Assembly: GCF_900292035.1 (NCBI RefSeq)
Contig: NZ_OMPO01000002.1
Span: forward strand, 558,001 to 622,000
Origin: Blastococcus sp. Marseille-P5729
GTDB taxonomy: Bacteria; Actinomycetota; Actinomycetes; Mycobacteriales; Antricoccaceae
DNA length: 64,000 bases
Direction of reading: 5' to 3'
Positions 26,846-35,322 of the stretch are shown in pieces (the stretch's first letter is position 1; each line of letters opens with the position of its first letter). A program made the translations under genes and the position numbers. The notes under the pieces were generated by a model, which did no database searches, was not told the origin of the DNA, and worked only from the letters and a program-made list of their open reading frames with translations.

Positions 26846-27718
26846 TCACGACTGGCTGGTCGCGACCTGCTTGCCCTCCTTGGCCTCGCTCATGTCGATG
26901 ATCTTGTCCCAGTTGTCGGCCATCTCCGCGAGCGTGGCGACGTGGTCGAACTGGTGGCCCTTGCTGGCGTAGTAGGCCACCCGCTGCACGAACCCGCCCC
27001 CGGCGATCAGCACCGACGCCGTGTCGGTCGACTCGTCGCTCATCAGGTAGCCGACGACCGGGGCGACGTGATCCGAGCCGAGCTGCTTGAGCCGCTCCTC
27101 GGGCATGAGATCGTTGGTCATCCGGGTGGCGGCGATCGGCGCGATCGCGTTGGCGTTGATGTTGTACTTCGCGCCCTCGATCGCCAGCGTGTTGATCAAG
27201 CCGACGAGGCCGAGCTTGGCCGCACCGTAGTTCGCCTGGCCGAAGTTGCCGTAGATGCCGCTGGTCGAGGTGGCGACGACGACGCGCCCGTACTTCTGCT
27301 CGCGGAAGTGCGGCCACGCGGCGCGGATGACGTTGTAGCCGCCGTAGAGGTGCACCTGTAGGACGGCGTCCCAGGCGGCGGAGTCCATCTTGCCGAACGA
27401 CACGTCGCGCAGGATGCCCGCGTTGGCGACCACGCCGTCGATGCCTCCGAAGGCGTCGACGCAGGTCTGCACGATCGCCTTGCCACCCTCCTCAGTGGCC
27501 ACGCTGTCGTAGTTGGCGACGGCCTCGCCACCCTCGTCCTTGATCTCCTGTACGACGGCGTCCGCCATGGCCGAGCCGCCGCCCGAGCCGTCACGCGCGC
27601 CCCCGAGGTCGTTCACCACGACCTGGGCTCCCTCCCGCGCCAGCAGCATGGCGTAGTCGCGGCCGAGGCCACCCCCGGCCCCGGTCACCACGATCCGTCG
27701 TCCGGCAACTCCGGTCAT
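26846..27718 (-). CDS. SDR-family oxidoreductase, MFE-2-like 3-hydroxyacyl-CoA dehydrogenase type
   Basis: 290-aa short-chain dehydrogenase. The cofactor motif TGAGGGLGRDYA (12-23) with VVNDLGG shortly after is typical of peroxisomal multifunctional enzyme type 2 N-terminal domains. NAG (NAGILRD), a catalytic Ser and YGAAK are present. The C-terminal segment HFD-like (ASKGHQFDHVATLAEMADNWDKI) also matches that group. Such enzymes oxidise (3R)-hydroxyacyl-CoA in fatty-acid or steroid side-chain degradation. An AAGGGA site precedes the ATG. It is probably NAD-dependent given Asp after the second strand. Confidence 0.9.
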   Translation of the reverse strand: MTGVAGRRIVVTGAGGGLGRDYAMLLAREGAQVVVNDLGGARDGSGGGSAMADAVVQEIKDEGGEAVANYDSVATEEGGKAIVQTCVDAFGGIDGVVANAGILRDVSFGKMDSAAWDAVLQVHLYGGYNVIRAAWPHFREQKYGRVVVATSTSGIYGNFGQANYGAAKLGLVGLINTLAIEGAKYNINANAIAPIAATRMTNDLMPEERLKQLGSDHVAPVVGYLMSDESTDTASVLIAGGGFVQRVAYYASKGHQFDHVATLAEMADNWDKIIDMSEAKEGKQVATSQS

Positions 27719-27813
27719 CTGTTCGTCCCTTCACATCGGGTTCGTTGTCTCTCCTAGAGCATCGTCGGTGGGCGCCAGCACGGCAAGCCGTGGCCGAACT
27801 GCGAGACGGCGCC

Positions 27814-27819
27814 TACGCT
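27814..27819 (+). promoter_or_regulatory. -10 box of MoxR-like/VWA operon (leaderless)
   Basis: TACGCT, six bases before the ATG at 27826. It supports that start over in-frame codons further upstream. Confidence 0.5.
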
Positions 27820-27825
27820 CGTGTG

Positions 27826-29229
27826 ATGGCAGGCACAGACCATCCCGAAATCTCGACTGTCGGCGCGCTGCGCGCCAGCGGGCATCAGCACCGCACCGTC
27901 AAGCAGGAGCTGCGCGAGAACCTCGTCGCTCGCCTGCGCGCGGGTGAGACCACCATGCCGGGCATGGTCGGGCTCGACGACACCGTCCTCCCGGAGGTCG
28001 AGCGCGCCGTCCTCGCGGGCCACGACTTCGTCCTGCTCGGCGAGCGCGGGCAGGGCAAGACTCGCCTGATGCGCACCCTGGTCGGCCTGCTGGACGAGTG
28101 GACGCCGGTGATCGAGGGCTCGGAGATCAACGAGCATCCCTACGAGCCGGTGACGCTCGGCAGCATCGAGCGAGCAGCGCAGCTGGGCGATGACCTCCCG
28201 GTGGCCTGGTGGCACCGCAGCGAGCGGTACGGCGAGAAGCTGGCCACGCCCGATACCAGCGTCGGCGACCTCATCGGCGACATCGACCCGACCAAGATCG
28301 CTGAGGGGCGGCGCCTGGGTGATCCGGAGACGGTGCACTACGGCCTGCTGCCCCGCTTCAACCGGGGCATCTTCGGCATCAACGAGCTGCCCGACCTCGC
28401 CGAGCGGATCCAGGTCGGGCTGTTCAATGTGCTGGAGGAGCGCGACATCCAGATCCGCGGCTACGCGCTGCGGCTGCCGCTGGACCTGATGGTCATCGCG
28501 TCCGCCAACCCGGAGGACTACACGAACCGTGGCCGGATCATCACACCGCTGAAGGACCGCTTCGGCGCCGAGATCCGCACCCACTACCCCGAGGACATCG
28601 ACGCGGACGTCGCGCTCATCGCCCAGGAGGCCGACCTCGCTGCCGCCGTCCCGGCGCATGTGCTCCGGGTGATCGCCGAGCTCACCTCCCAGCTGCGGGA
28701 CTCGACCGCGATCGACCACCGTTCGGGCGTGTCGGCGCGGTTCGCGGTGGCGGCCGCCGAGGCGGTGGCGGCCTCCGCCCTGCGCCGTGGCGCGATCGTC
28801 GGCGAGAGCGGGCCGGTCGCGCGGATCGGCGACCTGCCGGCCGTGCTCGGCACGCTGCGAGGAAAGCTGGAGTTCGAGATGGGCGAGGAAGGCCGGGAGG
28901 ACGAGATACTCGACCACCTCGGGCGCAGCGCCACCGCAGCGGTCTTTCGGGACCGGCTGGCCGGCATCGATCTGTCGCCGTTCACGGCGATCTTCGCCGA
29001 CGACGACACCACCGTCGAGACCGGCGCGCTGGTACCGGCTGCCACGCTGCTTCAGCAGTTCGGCCGGGTCGAGGGGCTGTCACAGGTGCTCAGCGCGCTC
29101 GGCGTCAGCGAGGACGACGTCACGCCGGGCCAGGTCGCCGCCGCGATCGAGTTCGTGCTCGAAGGCCTGTATCTCACCCGCCGCATCTCCAAGCAGTCGG
29201 TCGACGGCTTGACGGTGTACGGCAGCTGA
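27826..29229 (+). CDS. AAA+ ATPase, magnesium-chelatase subunit I-like (MoxR/BchI group)
   Basis: 467-aa AAA+ protein. The Walker A motif GERGQGKTRL lies near residues 72-81. The Walker B region is GIFGINELPDL, sensor 1 is IASANPEDYTNRG, and DRFGAEIRTHYP is the arginine-finger region, all as in BchI-type Mg-chelatase ATPases and Rv0958. It is followed two bases later by a VWA protein, the usual MoxR/VWA chaperone pairing. No chelatase H subunit is nearby, so a protein-remodelling or metal-insertion chaperone role is more likely than bacteriochlorophyll synthesis. Confidence 0.9.
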   Translation: MAGTDHPEISTVGALRASGHQHRTVKQELRENLVARLRAGETTMPGMVGLDDTVLPEVERAVLAGHDFVLLGERGQGKTRLMRTLVGLLDEWTPVIEGSEINEHPYEPVTLGSIERAAQLGDDLPVAWWHRSERYGEKLATPDTSVGDLIGDIDPTKIAEGRRLGDPETVHYGLLPRFNRGIFGINELPDLAERIQVGLFNVLEERDIQIRGYALRLPLDLMVIASANPEDYTNRGRIITPLKDRFGAEIRTHYPEDIDADVALIAQEADLAAAVPAHVLRVIAELTSQLRDSTAIDHRSGVSARFAVAAAEAVAASALRRGAIVGESGPVARIGDLPAVLGTLRGKLEFEMGEEGREDEILDHLGRSATAAVFRDRLAGIDLSPFTAIFADDDTTVETGALVPAATLLQQFGRVEGLSQVLSALGVSEDDVTPGQVAAAIEFVLEGLYLTRRISKQSVDGLTVYGS

Positions 29230-29230
29230 G

Positions 29231-31180
29231 ATGGCACACCGCCCGAGCCGCTACCGATACGGCGCCTGGCGTGAGGGGCCTGATCCGCTCGCCTCGCCGT
29301 TTGACGTCCGCGAGGCGGTCGAGCGGCTCGGGCGGGAGATGCTCGGCGGCCGCAACGTGCGCGAGGCGCTGCGGGAGCTGCTTCGCCGCGGTGTCGGCGA
29401 TCGGCCCGGTCTTGACGCGCTGCGCGAGCAGCTGCGCCGGCGGCGAGAGGAGCTGCGTCGCCGCGGCAACCTCGGTGGCGCGGTCGATCGGGCGCGCGCA
29501 CAGCTCGACCAGGCCCTGGCGCTGGAGCGCGACCAGCTCGCGTCCGAGGACGGCGACGACGCTCGGTTCGCCGAGCTCGAGCTCGACACGCTACCGGACT
29601 CCGTCGCCTCCGCGATGCAGGCGCTGCAGCCGTACCAGTGGCACTCGGACGAGGCCCGCCAGATCTACGAGCAGATCAACGAGGGCCTGCGCAACGAGGT
29701 GATGCAGCAGCAGTTCGCCGGCCTGCGCGATGCCTTGCAGAACCCTGATCCGGCGGCGATGCAGCAGATCCGCGACATGATGGCCGATCTGAACTCGCTG
29801 CTGGCAGCGCACGCGCGCGGCGAGGACACGACCGACCAGTTCCGCGAGTTCATGGACGAGCATGGCGAGTTCTTCCCGGAGAACCCCAAGGACGTCGACG
29901 AGCTCATCGACCAGCTGGCGCGTCGCCAGGCCGAGACGGAGCGGCTCATGCGCTCGCTCACCGAGGAACAGCGCGAAGAGCTGCGATCGCTGATGCAGCA
30001 GGCATTGCAGGACGCCGACTTCGCCAGCCAGATGTCGCAGCTCCGTGACAACCTCCGCGCCCTGCGTCCTGGGATGATGCGCGGGCCGGGGATGCGCTCG
30101 ACCGGCTCGGAGCCCCTGGGCTACGGGGAGGCTACCGGCGTGATGGGCGAGCTGTCGGACCTCGAGTCGCTGGAGCGCCAGCTCGCCCAGAACGACTTCG
30201 GCTCGACGCTAGACGACATCGACGTCGACGCGCTGGAACGACAGCTCGGCAGCGGGGCGGTCGCGGAGCTCGACGCCTTACGCGAGCTCGAGGCGCAGCT
30301 GCAGCAGCAGGGATGGCTGCGCCGCGAGGGCGACCGGCTGCACCTCACGCCGAAGGCGCTGCGGCAGCTGGGCGAGGTCACGCTGCGCCGGATCTTCGCC
30401 AACCTCGACGCACACCGGGCGGGCGATCACGACGATCAGCGGGCCGGCGCGGCCGATGAGCGCACCGGCGCCTTCCTGCCCTGGCGATTCGGCGTGGAGC
30501 GGCCGATCGACGCCGTCCGTACTGCCACAAATGCCGTGCTGCGCCGGGCTTCCGGCGAGGACGAACCGATGCTGCAACCCGAGGACTTCGTCGTCGCCGA
30601 GACAGAGAGCCGCACCCAGGCCGCCGTCGCGCTCTGCGTGGACCTCTCGTTCTCGATGGTGCAGCAGGAGCGCTGGGAGCCGATGAAGCAGACCGCGCTC
30701 GCCCTGGCCCACCTGGTGGACTCACGATTCCGCCAGGACGCCCTCCAGATAATCGGCTTCAACCTGGCAGCCCGCCCGCTGACGGCGCTCGAGCTCGCCG
30801 AGGTGGAGCCGGAGTGGGTGCAGGGCACGAATCTCGAGCACGCGCTGCTGCTCGCGGGGAGGCATGTGCGGCGCTTCGCGAGCGCGGAGCCCGTCGTCCT
30901 CGTGGTGACGGACGGCGAGCCGACCGCGCATCTGCTTGGGGGCGATCCGTGGTTCGAGTACCCGCCCAGCCCGGAGTGTATCCGCGCGACGGTCGCCCAG
31001 GTCGACGCGCTCAGCCGCTACGGCGCCACGCTGAACTTCTTCCGCCTCGGCGACGATCCCGGCCTCGCGCGGTTCATGGACGCCATCGCCCGCCGTGCTG
31101 GCGGCCGGGTGTTCGCGCCGTCCGTCGACCGGCTCGGTGAGTACGTCGTCGCCGACTATCTCCGCTCCCGCCGCCGCTGA
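29231..31180 (+). CDS. VWA-domain protein partner of the MoxR-like ATPase
   Basis: 649-aa protein. The first 400 residues are highly charged and helical with extended coiled-coil character (Arg/Glu-rich, for example ELLRRGVGDRPGLDALREQL). The C-terminal VWA domain has a MIDAS motif DLSFSM (DxSxS), a later Thr and TDGEPT. It is comparable to Rv0959 downstream of Rv0958. VWA partners contact the ATPase and the metal-dependent target. The ATG directly follows the ATPase stop, indicating a single operon. Confidence 0.9.
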   Translation: MAHRPSRYRYGAWREGPDPLASPFDVREAVERLGREMLGGRNVREALRELLRRGVGDRPGLDALREQLRRRREELRRRGNLGGAVDRARAQLDQALALERDQLASEDGDDARFAELELDTLPDSVASAMQALQPYQWHSDEARQIYEQINEGLRNEVMQQQFAGLRDALQNPDPAAMQQIRDMMADLNSLLAAHARGEDTTDQFREFMDEHGEFFPENPKDVDELIDQLARRQAETERLMRSLTEEQREELRSLMQQALQDADFASQMSQLRDNLRALRPGMMRGPGMRSTGSEPLGYGEATGVMGELSDLESLERQLAQNDFGSTLDDIDVDALERQLGSGAVAELDALRELEAQLQQQGWLRREGDRLHLTPKALRQLGEVTLRRIFANLDAHRAGDHDDQRAGAADERTGAFLPWRFGVERPIDAVRTATNAVLRRASGEDEPMLQPEDFVVAETESRTQAAVALCVDLSFSMVQQERWEPMKQTALALAHLVDSRFRQDALQIIGFNLAARPLTALELAEVEPEWVQGTNLEHALLLAGRHVRRFASAEPVVLVVTDGEPTAHLLGGDPWFEYPPSPECIRATVAQVDALSRYGATLNFFRLGDDPGLARFMDAIARRAGGRVFAPSVDRLGEYVVADYLRSRRR

Positions 31181-31217
31181 GCTTTCACGACGCCGTCCGA
31201 CGACGGCTCCGGGGATG

Positions 31218-31904
31218 TCAGCGACGCACCTCGGCGCGGTGGATCCACTCGGAGGCATCGGCGCGTTCGGAGCGCCAGTTGTTGATCGGGTGCGCGGTGT
31301 CCTCGTAGCCGATCGCCATCCCGCAGAAGATCATGACGTCCTCGGGGATGTCGATCATCTCGTAGGCGACCTGGTGCCAGCTGGTCCACGCCTCCTGGGC
31401 GCAGGTGCCGAGGCCGCGCTCTGTCGCCAGCAGCATGAAGGACTGCAGGAACATCCCGACGTCACTCCACTGCGGCGGACCCATCTTGCGCTCGATCCCC
31501 ACCAGAAAGGCGACCGGAGCGCCGAAGAACTCGAAGTTCTTGCCGAACTGGCCGATCCGTGCCGCTCTGTCCTCTCGGGGGATGTCGATCGCGGCGTAGA
31601 GTTGCTGGCCGTTCTCGAACCGCCGGGTGCGGTAGGGCTCCCAGAGGTCCGGCGGATAGATGTCGTACTCCGGCCCCTGCCCCATCGGGAACTCATCGCG
31701 CAGCTCGACGACCCGGGCCTTGAAGGCGGCCAGGTCCTCGCCGGCCAGCAGCCAGACCCGCCACGGCTGCAGGTTGCCGCCGGACGGCGCCCACGCCGCC
31801 TCCTTCAGCAGCTCCTCGACGACGGCGAGGTCGACCGGCTGGTCGGTGAAGGCGCGCACCGACTTGCGGGCGGCCACCGCCTGGGCGACGGACATGGTGG
31901 TCAT
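31218..31904 (-). CDS. nitroreductase family protein
   Basis: 228-aa FMN-dependent oxidoreductase of the NfsB/FRP fold. The N-terminal ARKSVRAFTDQPVD is the FMN phosphate-binding Arg-Ser motif, then APSGGNLQPWRVWLLAGED, and C-terminal FCGMAIGYED. It reduces nitroaromatics, quinones or flavins with NAD(P)H. The ATG overlaps the quinone reductase stop by ATGA, so the two oxidoreductases are translationally coupled. No distinctive substrate determinant is seen. Confidence 0.92.
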   Translation of the reverse strand: MTTMSVAQAVAARKSVRAFTDQPVDLAVVEELLKEAAWAPSGGNLQPWRVWLLAGEDLAAFKARVVELRDEFPMGQGPEYDIYPPDLWEPYRTRRFENGQQLYAAIDIPREDRAARIGQFGKNFEFFGAPVAFLVGIERKMGPPQWSDVGMFLQSFMLLATERGLGTCAQEAWTSWHQVAYEMIDIPEDVMIFCGMAIGYEDTAHPINNWRSERADASEWIHRAEVRR

Positions 31905-33034
31905 GGAGTGTCCCTTCGTGGTGGATCGTGGCGTGCAGGAGGGCTTCGCCTGAGCGAGCGGGGATTATTGCCCTCTCGCTCGGGATTTCCCCTCTCGCTC
32001 AGGATTTCCCCTCCTGCTCCGGATTTCCCCTCCTGCGTAGGCGAACCCTGATCGACGTCGAGGTCCGCGACGCGGACGACGACCTTGCCCGTTGCCCGGC
32101 GCTCGGCCATCCGCGCGAACCCCTCGACGACGTCATCGAGGTCGACGACGTCGTCCAACGCGGGCTGCAGCCTGCCCGCAGCGAGCCACTGCGCCAGCTG
32201 CTGGTTGATCGCCGCCCAGGTCTCCGGCTCGCGGGCGGCGACCTGCGCGATGTCGACGCCGACCAGCGCGGCCCCCTTCAGCAGCGCGATGTTGTAGCGC
32301 GCCGAGGGGATCTCCCCGGAGGCGAAGCCGATCACCAGAAGCCGCCCCCGCCACTCGAGCGCCCGGAAGGCCTCGGCGCCAAGGTCGCCGCCGACCGGGT
32401 CGAACACGATGTCGACCGCGATGCCGCGGTCCTTCAGCGCGGCCCGCCAGCCCGGGTCCGTCGTGTCGATGACCTCGTCGGCCCCGGCGTCCAGCGCGAA
32501 CTGTCGCTTCTGATCGGTGGACGCCGCCGCGATCACGCGGAGGCCGAGGAGCCCCGCGACCGCGATCGCCGCCGTGCCAGTACCTCCCGCCGCGCCGAGC
32601 ACGAGCATCGTCTCCCCCGCCTGTGCCTGCGCACGGTGCCGCAGGGCGAACAGCGCGGTCAGGTAGTTGACGCGGACGGCGGCGCCGACCTCGAACGAGA
32701 TGCCGTCCGGAAGGCGATCGACCACGGACGCGGGCGCCACGGCGTACTCCGCGAGACCGCCCCGATCGATCTGTGCACTCACGCGGTCTCCCGGCGCGAG
32801 CCCGGCGACCCCGTCGCCGACCTGCGCGATCACGCCCGCGATCTCCGAGCCCGGCACGAACGGCAGCGGATCCTTGGTCTGGTAGCTGCCCTGCACCTTC
32901 AAGCCGTCGACGAAGCCGAGCCCGACCGAGGCGATCTGCACGAGCACCTCGCCGGGGCCGGGTGTCGGCCGCGGAGCCACGCCGACGGCGAGGGACTCGA
33001 CTGGGCCGTACGCCGGGACGACCACCGCCCTCAT
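31901..33034 (-). CDS. NADPH:quinone oxidoreductase (MDR family) with repeat-derived C-terminal tail
   Basis: 377-aa zinc-independent medium-chain reductase. It has the GroES-like N-terminus (MRAVVVPAYGPVESL) and the NADPH fold LVLGAAGGTGTAAIAVAGLLG, and the body ends at a typical GKVVVRV near residue 330. About 45 further residues (GKSGAGGEILSERGNPEREG and beyond, Pro/Arg-rich) are encoded by a tandem GGATTTCCCCTC-type repeat and look like read-through into a dispersed repeat, not enzyme. The GGGGGAG before the ATG at 33034 supports the start. The stop overlaps the nitroreductase ATG. Confidence 0.88.
   Translation of the reverse strand: MRAVVVPAYGPVESLAVGVAPRPTPGPGEVLVQIASVGLGFVDGLKVQGSYQTKDPLPFVPGSEIAGVIAQVGDGVAGLAPGDRVSAQIDRGGLAEYAVAPASVVDRLPDGISFEVGAAVRVNYLTALFALRHRAQAQAGETMLVLGAAGGTGTAAIAVAGLLGLRVIAAASTDQKRQFALDAGADEVIDTTDPGWRAALKDRGIAVDIVFDPVGGDLGAEAFRALEWRGRLLVIGFASGEIPSARYNIALLKGAALVGVDIAQVAAREPETWAAINQQLAQWLAAGRLQPALDDVVDLDDVVEGFARMAERRATGKVVVRVADLDVDQGSPTQEGKSGAGGEILSERGNPEREGNNPRSLRRSPPARHDPPRRDTP
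31951..32045. repeat. palindromic/tandem REP-like element, copy 1
   Basis: Four imperfect 19-22-bp units, each GGATT(T/ATT) followed by CCCTC(T/C)(C/T)GCTC, at 31960-32037. They are flanked by inverted GCTTCGCCT (31943-31951) and AGGCGAACC (32039-32047). GAGCGAG/CTCGCTC arms form a hairpin. Related copies lie at about 40963-41040 and 60523-60580. Confidence 0.65.
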
Positions 33035-33062
33035 CGGCTCCCCCACGGCCAGCACTCTGCGG

Positions 33063-34037
33063 TCAGGCGAAGATCTGTGCGAGACGCTCGGTCGCGATCT
33101 GCTTGGCCTCTGCAACGGTCCGGTCGATGAGCTCCTTGACAGTCGGGATGTCGTGGATCAACCCCGCGACCATGCCGCAGGACCATGCGCCGGCGTCCAT
33201 GTCACCGTCCTGCATGACCTTCGGGTAGACACCAGCGACCTCGGGGGCGATGTCATCGAACTTGATGTCCTTGCCGAGCTCGGCTTCCTTCTGCAGCAGC
33301 CGCTCGACTGCTGCGTTGTTCAGCACTCGCTCGGTGTTGCGCAGCGGCCGCATGACCAGGCGGGTATCGAGCTCGGTGGCGTTCACGATCGCCTGCTTGA
33401 CGTTCTCGTGCACCGGGGCTTCCTTGGTGGCGATGAACCGGGTGCCCATGTTGATGCCCTCGGCGCCCATCGCGAGCGACGCGGCGAGGGAACGGCCGTC
33501 GGCCATGCCGCCGGAGGCGATGAACGGGATCTCGAGCTCGTCCTGCGCGCGCAGCAGCAGGATCATGTTCGGGATGTCGTCCTCGCCCGGGTGGCCGCCG
33601 CACTCGAATCCGTCGACGCTCACGGCGTCCACGCCGATCGACTGCGCCTTCAGGGAGTGGCGCACGGTCGTGCACTTGTGGATCACCTTGATGCCGGCGT
33701 CCTTCAGCATCGGCATGAACTGCGACGGGTTGTTGCCCGCGGTCTCGACGATCTTCACGCCACCGTCGATCACGGCCTGAACGTACGCCGGGTAGTCCGG
33801 CGGGTTCAGCATCGGCAGGAACGTGAGGTTGACCGCGAACGGCTTGTCGGTCATGTCCCGGCACTTGGCGATCTCGTTGGCCAGGTCCGGCGCGCTCTTC
33901 TGGGTCAGCGCAGTGATGGTGCCCAGACCGCCCGCGTTGGACACCGCCGCCGCGAGCTCGGCGAATCCGACGTAGTGCATCCCACCCTGGATGATGGGGT
34001 AATCAATGCCGAGCATCTCGGTGATCTTGGTCTTCAC
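33063..34037 (-). CDS. nitronate monooxygenase-family flavoprotein
   Basis: 324-aa FMN TIM-barrel protein. Hallmarks are YPIIQGGMHYVGFAELAAAVSNAGGLGTI at the N-terminus, DGFECGGHPGEDDIPN with the catalytic-type His, and FIASGGMADGRSLAASLAMGAEGINMGTRFIATKEA for FMN phosphate binding. It is closer to enoyl-reductase/NMO class I than the protein at 24414. The GTG at 34037 has AAGGAGA six bases upstream; the longer in-frame start lacks a site. It is divergent from a crotonase gene with a short palindrome between them, so a shared degradative function is possible. Confidence 0.92.
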   Translation of the reverse strand: MKTKITEMLGIDYPIIQGGMHYVGFAELAAAVSNAGGLGTITALTQKSAPDLANEIAKCRDMTDKPFAVNLTFLPMLNPPDYPAYVQAVIDGGVKIVETAGNNPSQFMPMLKDAGIKVIHKCTTVRHSLKAQSIGVDAVSVDGFECGGHPGEDDIPNMILLLRAQDELEIPFIASGGMADGRSLAASLAMGAEGINMGTRFIATKEAPVHENVKQAIVNATELDTRLVMRPLRNTERVLNNAAVERLLQKEAELGKDIKFDDIAPEVAGVYPKVMQDGDMDAGAWSCGMVAGLIHDIPTVKELIDRTVAEAKQIATERLAQIFA

Positions 34038-34049
34038 GGCTCTCCTTGG

Positions 34050-34059
34050 TTCTATAGAA
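34050..34059. promoter_or_regulatory. 10-bp perfect palindrome between divergent genes
   Basis: TTCTATAGAA lies in the 96-bp divergent gap between the nitronate monooxygenase and crotonase starts. A TACGAT -10-like box for the crotonase is at 34096-34101. It is a possible operator. Confidence 0.35.
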
Positions 34060-34133
34060 AATCTCACCTGCTGTCTACCATGACTGCCATCACACTACGA
34101 TCGCGCCCCGGGCCGACTGACAGAAAGAACCAC

Positions 34134-35036
34134 ATGACTGACTACTCCGACATCACCTACGACGTCACCGACGGCATCGCGACCATCACCCTCAATCGGC
34201 CCGACCGGCTCAACGCCTTCACCGGTGACATGGCGCGGGAGCTGATCTCGGCGTTCAAGGCGGCCGACGCGGACGACGCCGTACGGGTCGTCATCGTGAC
34301 CGGGGCGGGCCGCGGGTTCTGCGCCGGCGCCGACCTGGAACGCGGTGGGTCGACCTTCGACAACCAGGATGAGGCCCGCGCCGAGGAGCGCAAGGACTTC
34401 GGGACCATTGCCGGGGTCCCGCGGGACGGCGGTGGCGCGGTCACCATGACGATCGCCGCCTGCCGCAAGCCGGTCATCGCCGCGATCAACGGTCCCGCGG
34501 TCGGCATCGGCATCACGATGACCCTCCCGATGGACATCCGGCTCGCGGCCGAGTCGGCGAAGTTCGGGTTCGTGTTCGCCCGTCGCGGCATCGTTCCCGA
34601 GGCCGGGTCGAGCTGGTTCCTGCCGCGTATCGTCGGCATCTCCCAGGCCATGGAGTGGGTGGCCACCGGGCGGGTGTTCAGGCCAGACGAGGCGCTGGCC
34701 GGCCGCCTGGTCTCGCGGGTGCTGCCGGACGACGAGCTGCTGCCGAAGGCTCGGGAGATCGCCCGCGAGATCGCGGACAACACCTCGGCGATCTCAGTGT
34801 CGTTGGCCCGGCAGATGATGTGGTCGATGCTGAGCGCTGACTCTCCGTGGGACGGCCACCGCCTGGACTCGACCGCCATGTTCCACGTCGGCTCCGGCAA
34901 GGATGTCGCCGAGGGGGTCCAGTCCTTCCTGGAGAAGCGCCCTCCGGCCTTCCCGGCGAAGGTGTCGCTGGACTACCCCGCCGTCGTCGAGCCGCGGTGG
35001 CCGGCTCGACCGGACGACGTCGACTCCGACCTCTAA
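34134..35036 (+). CDS. enoyl-CoA hydratase/isomerase (crotonase) family
   Basis: 300-aa crotonase-fold protein. The sequence ITLNRPDRLNAFTGDM and the oxyanion-hole AGRGFCAGADLERGG are conserved, as is GPAVGIGITMTLPMDIRLA with FARRGIVPEAGSSWFLPRIVG. The catalytic Glu of the EAGSS region is retained, as in hydratases. It acts on acyl-CoA in beta-oxidation or a catabolic side pathway. It lies divergent from the NMO-family flavoprotein. The ATG at 34134 is preceded by AAAGAA and not a strong ribosome-binding site. Confidence 0.93.
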   Translation: MTDYSDITYDVTDGIATITLNRPDRLNAFTGDMARELISAFKAADADDAVRVVIVTGAGRGFCAGADLERGGSTFDNQDEARAEERKDFGTIAGVPRDGGGAVTMTIAACRKPVIAAINGPAVGIGITMTLPMDIRLAAESAKFGFVFARRGIVPEAGSSWFLPRIVGISQAMEWVATGRVFRPDEALAGRLVSRVLPDDELLPKAREIAREIADNTSAISVSLARQMMWSMLSADSPWDGHRLDSTAMFHVGSGKDVAEGVQSFLEKRPPAFPAKVSLDYPAVVEPRWPARPDDVDSDL

Positions 35037-35093
35037 GCACCTGCGGTGGGTTAGGGGACCCGCTTGGCGGTGTCGTGGGGCGGTGTCTACCCG

Positions 35094-35317
35094 TCAAGCC
35101 GAGGGAGGATCGCGCCGGAAGCACCACCGCGGGATCAGCCCAGGGGTGTCGAGGTGGCCGACCATCTCGAAGCCGAGGTACTCGTACAGAGCCACATTGC
35201 GCTCATTGTTGGTCTCCAGCCGTATCGGACGGTTCTCGGCGTCCGCCCGGGCGATACCGGAGTCGATCAGGCGTCGCGCCAGCCCGCCACCTCGTGCCGC
35301 CGGCACATGGCAGGATC
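35094..35317 (-). pseudogene. GNAT acetyltransferase, C-terminal remnant
   Basis: On the minus strand the last 70 or so codons read as the C-terminal half of a GNAT enzyme: motif A remnant VPAARGGGLARRLI, then LETNNERNVALYEYLGFEMVG and a normal C-terminus to the TGA at 35094-35096. The N-terminal half is missing because the dinB gene begins exactly where homology ends (about 35318). It has no start codon or ribosome-binding site and is presumably not functional. Confidence 0.7.
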
Positions 35318-35322
35318 GCCCC

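Noticed and set aside
31901-32060. Treating the C-terminal tail of the quinone reductase as a functional domain
   Set aside because: The tail is encoded by tandem repeat units and is low complexity; I do not assign a function.
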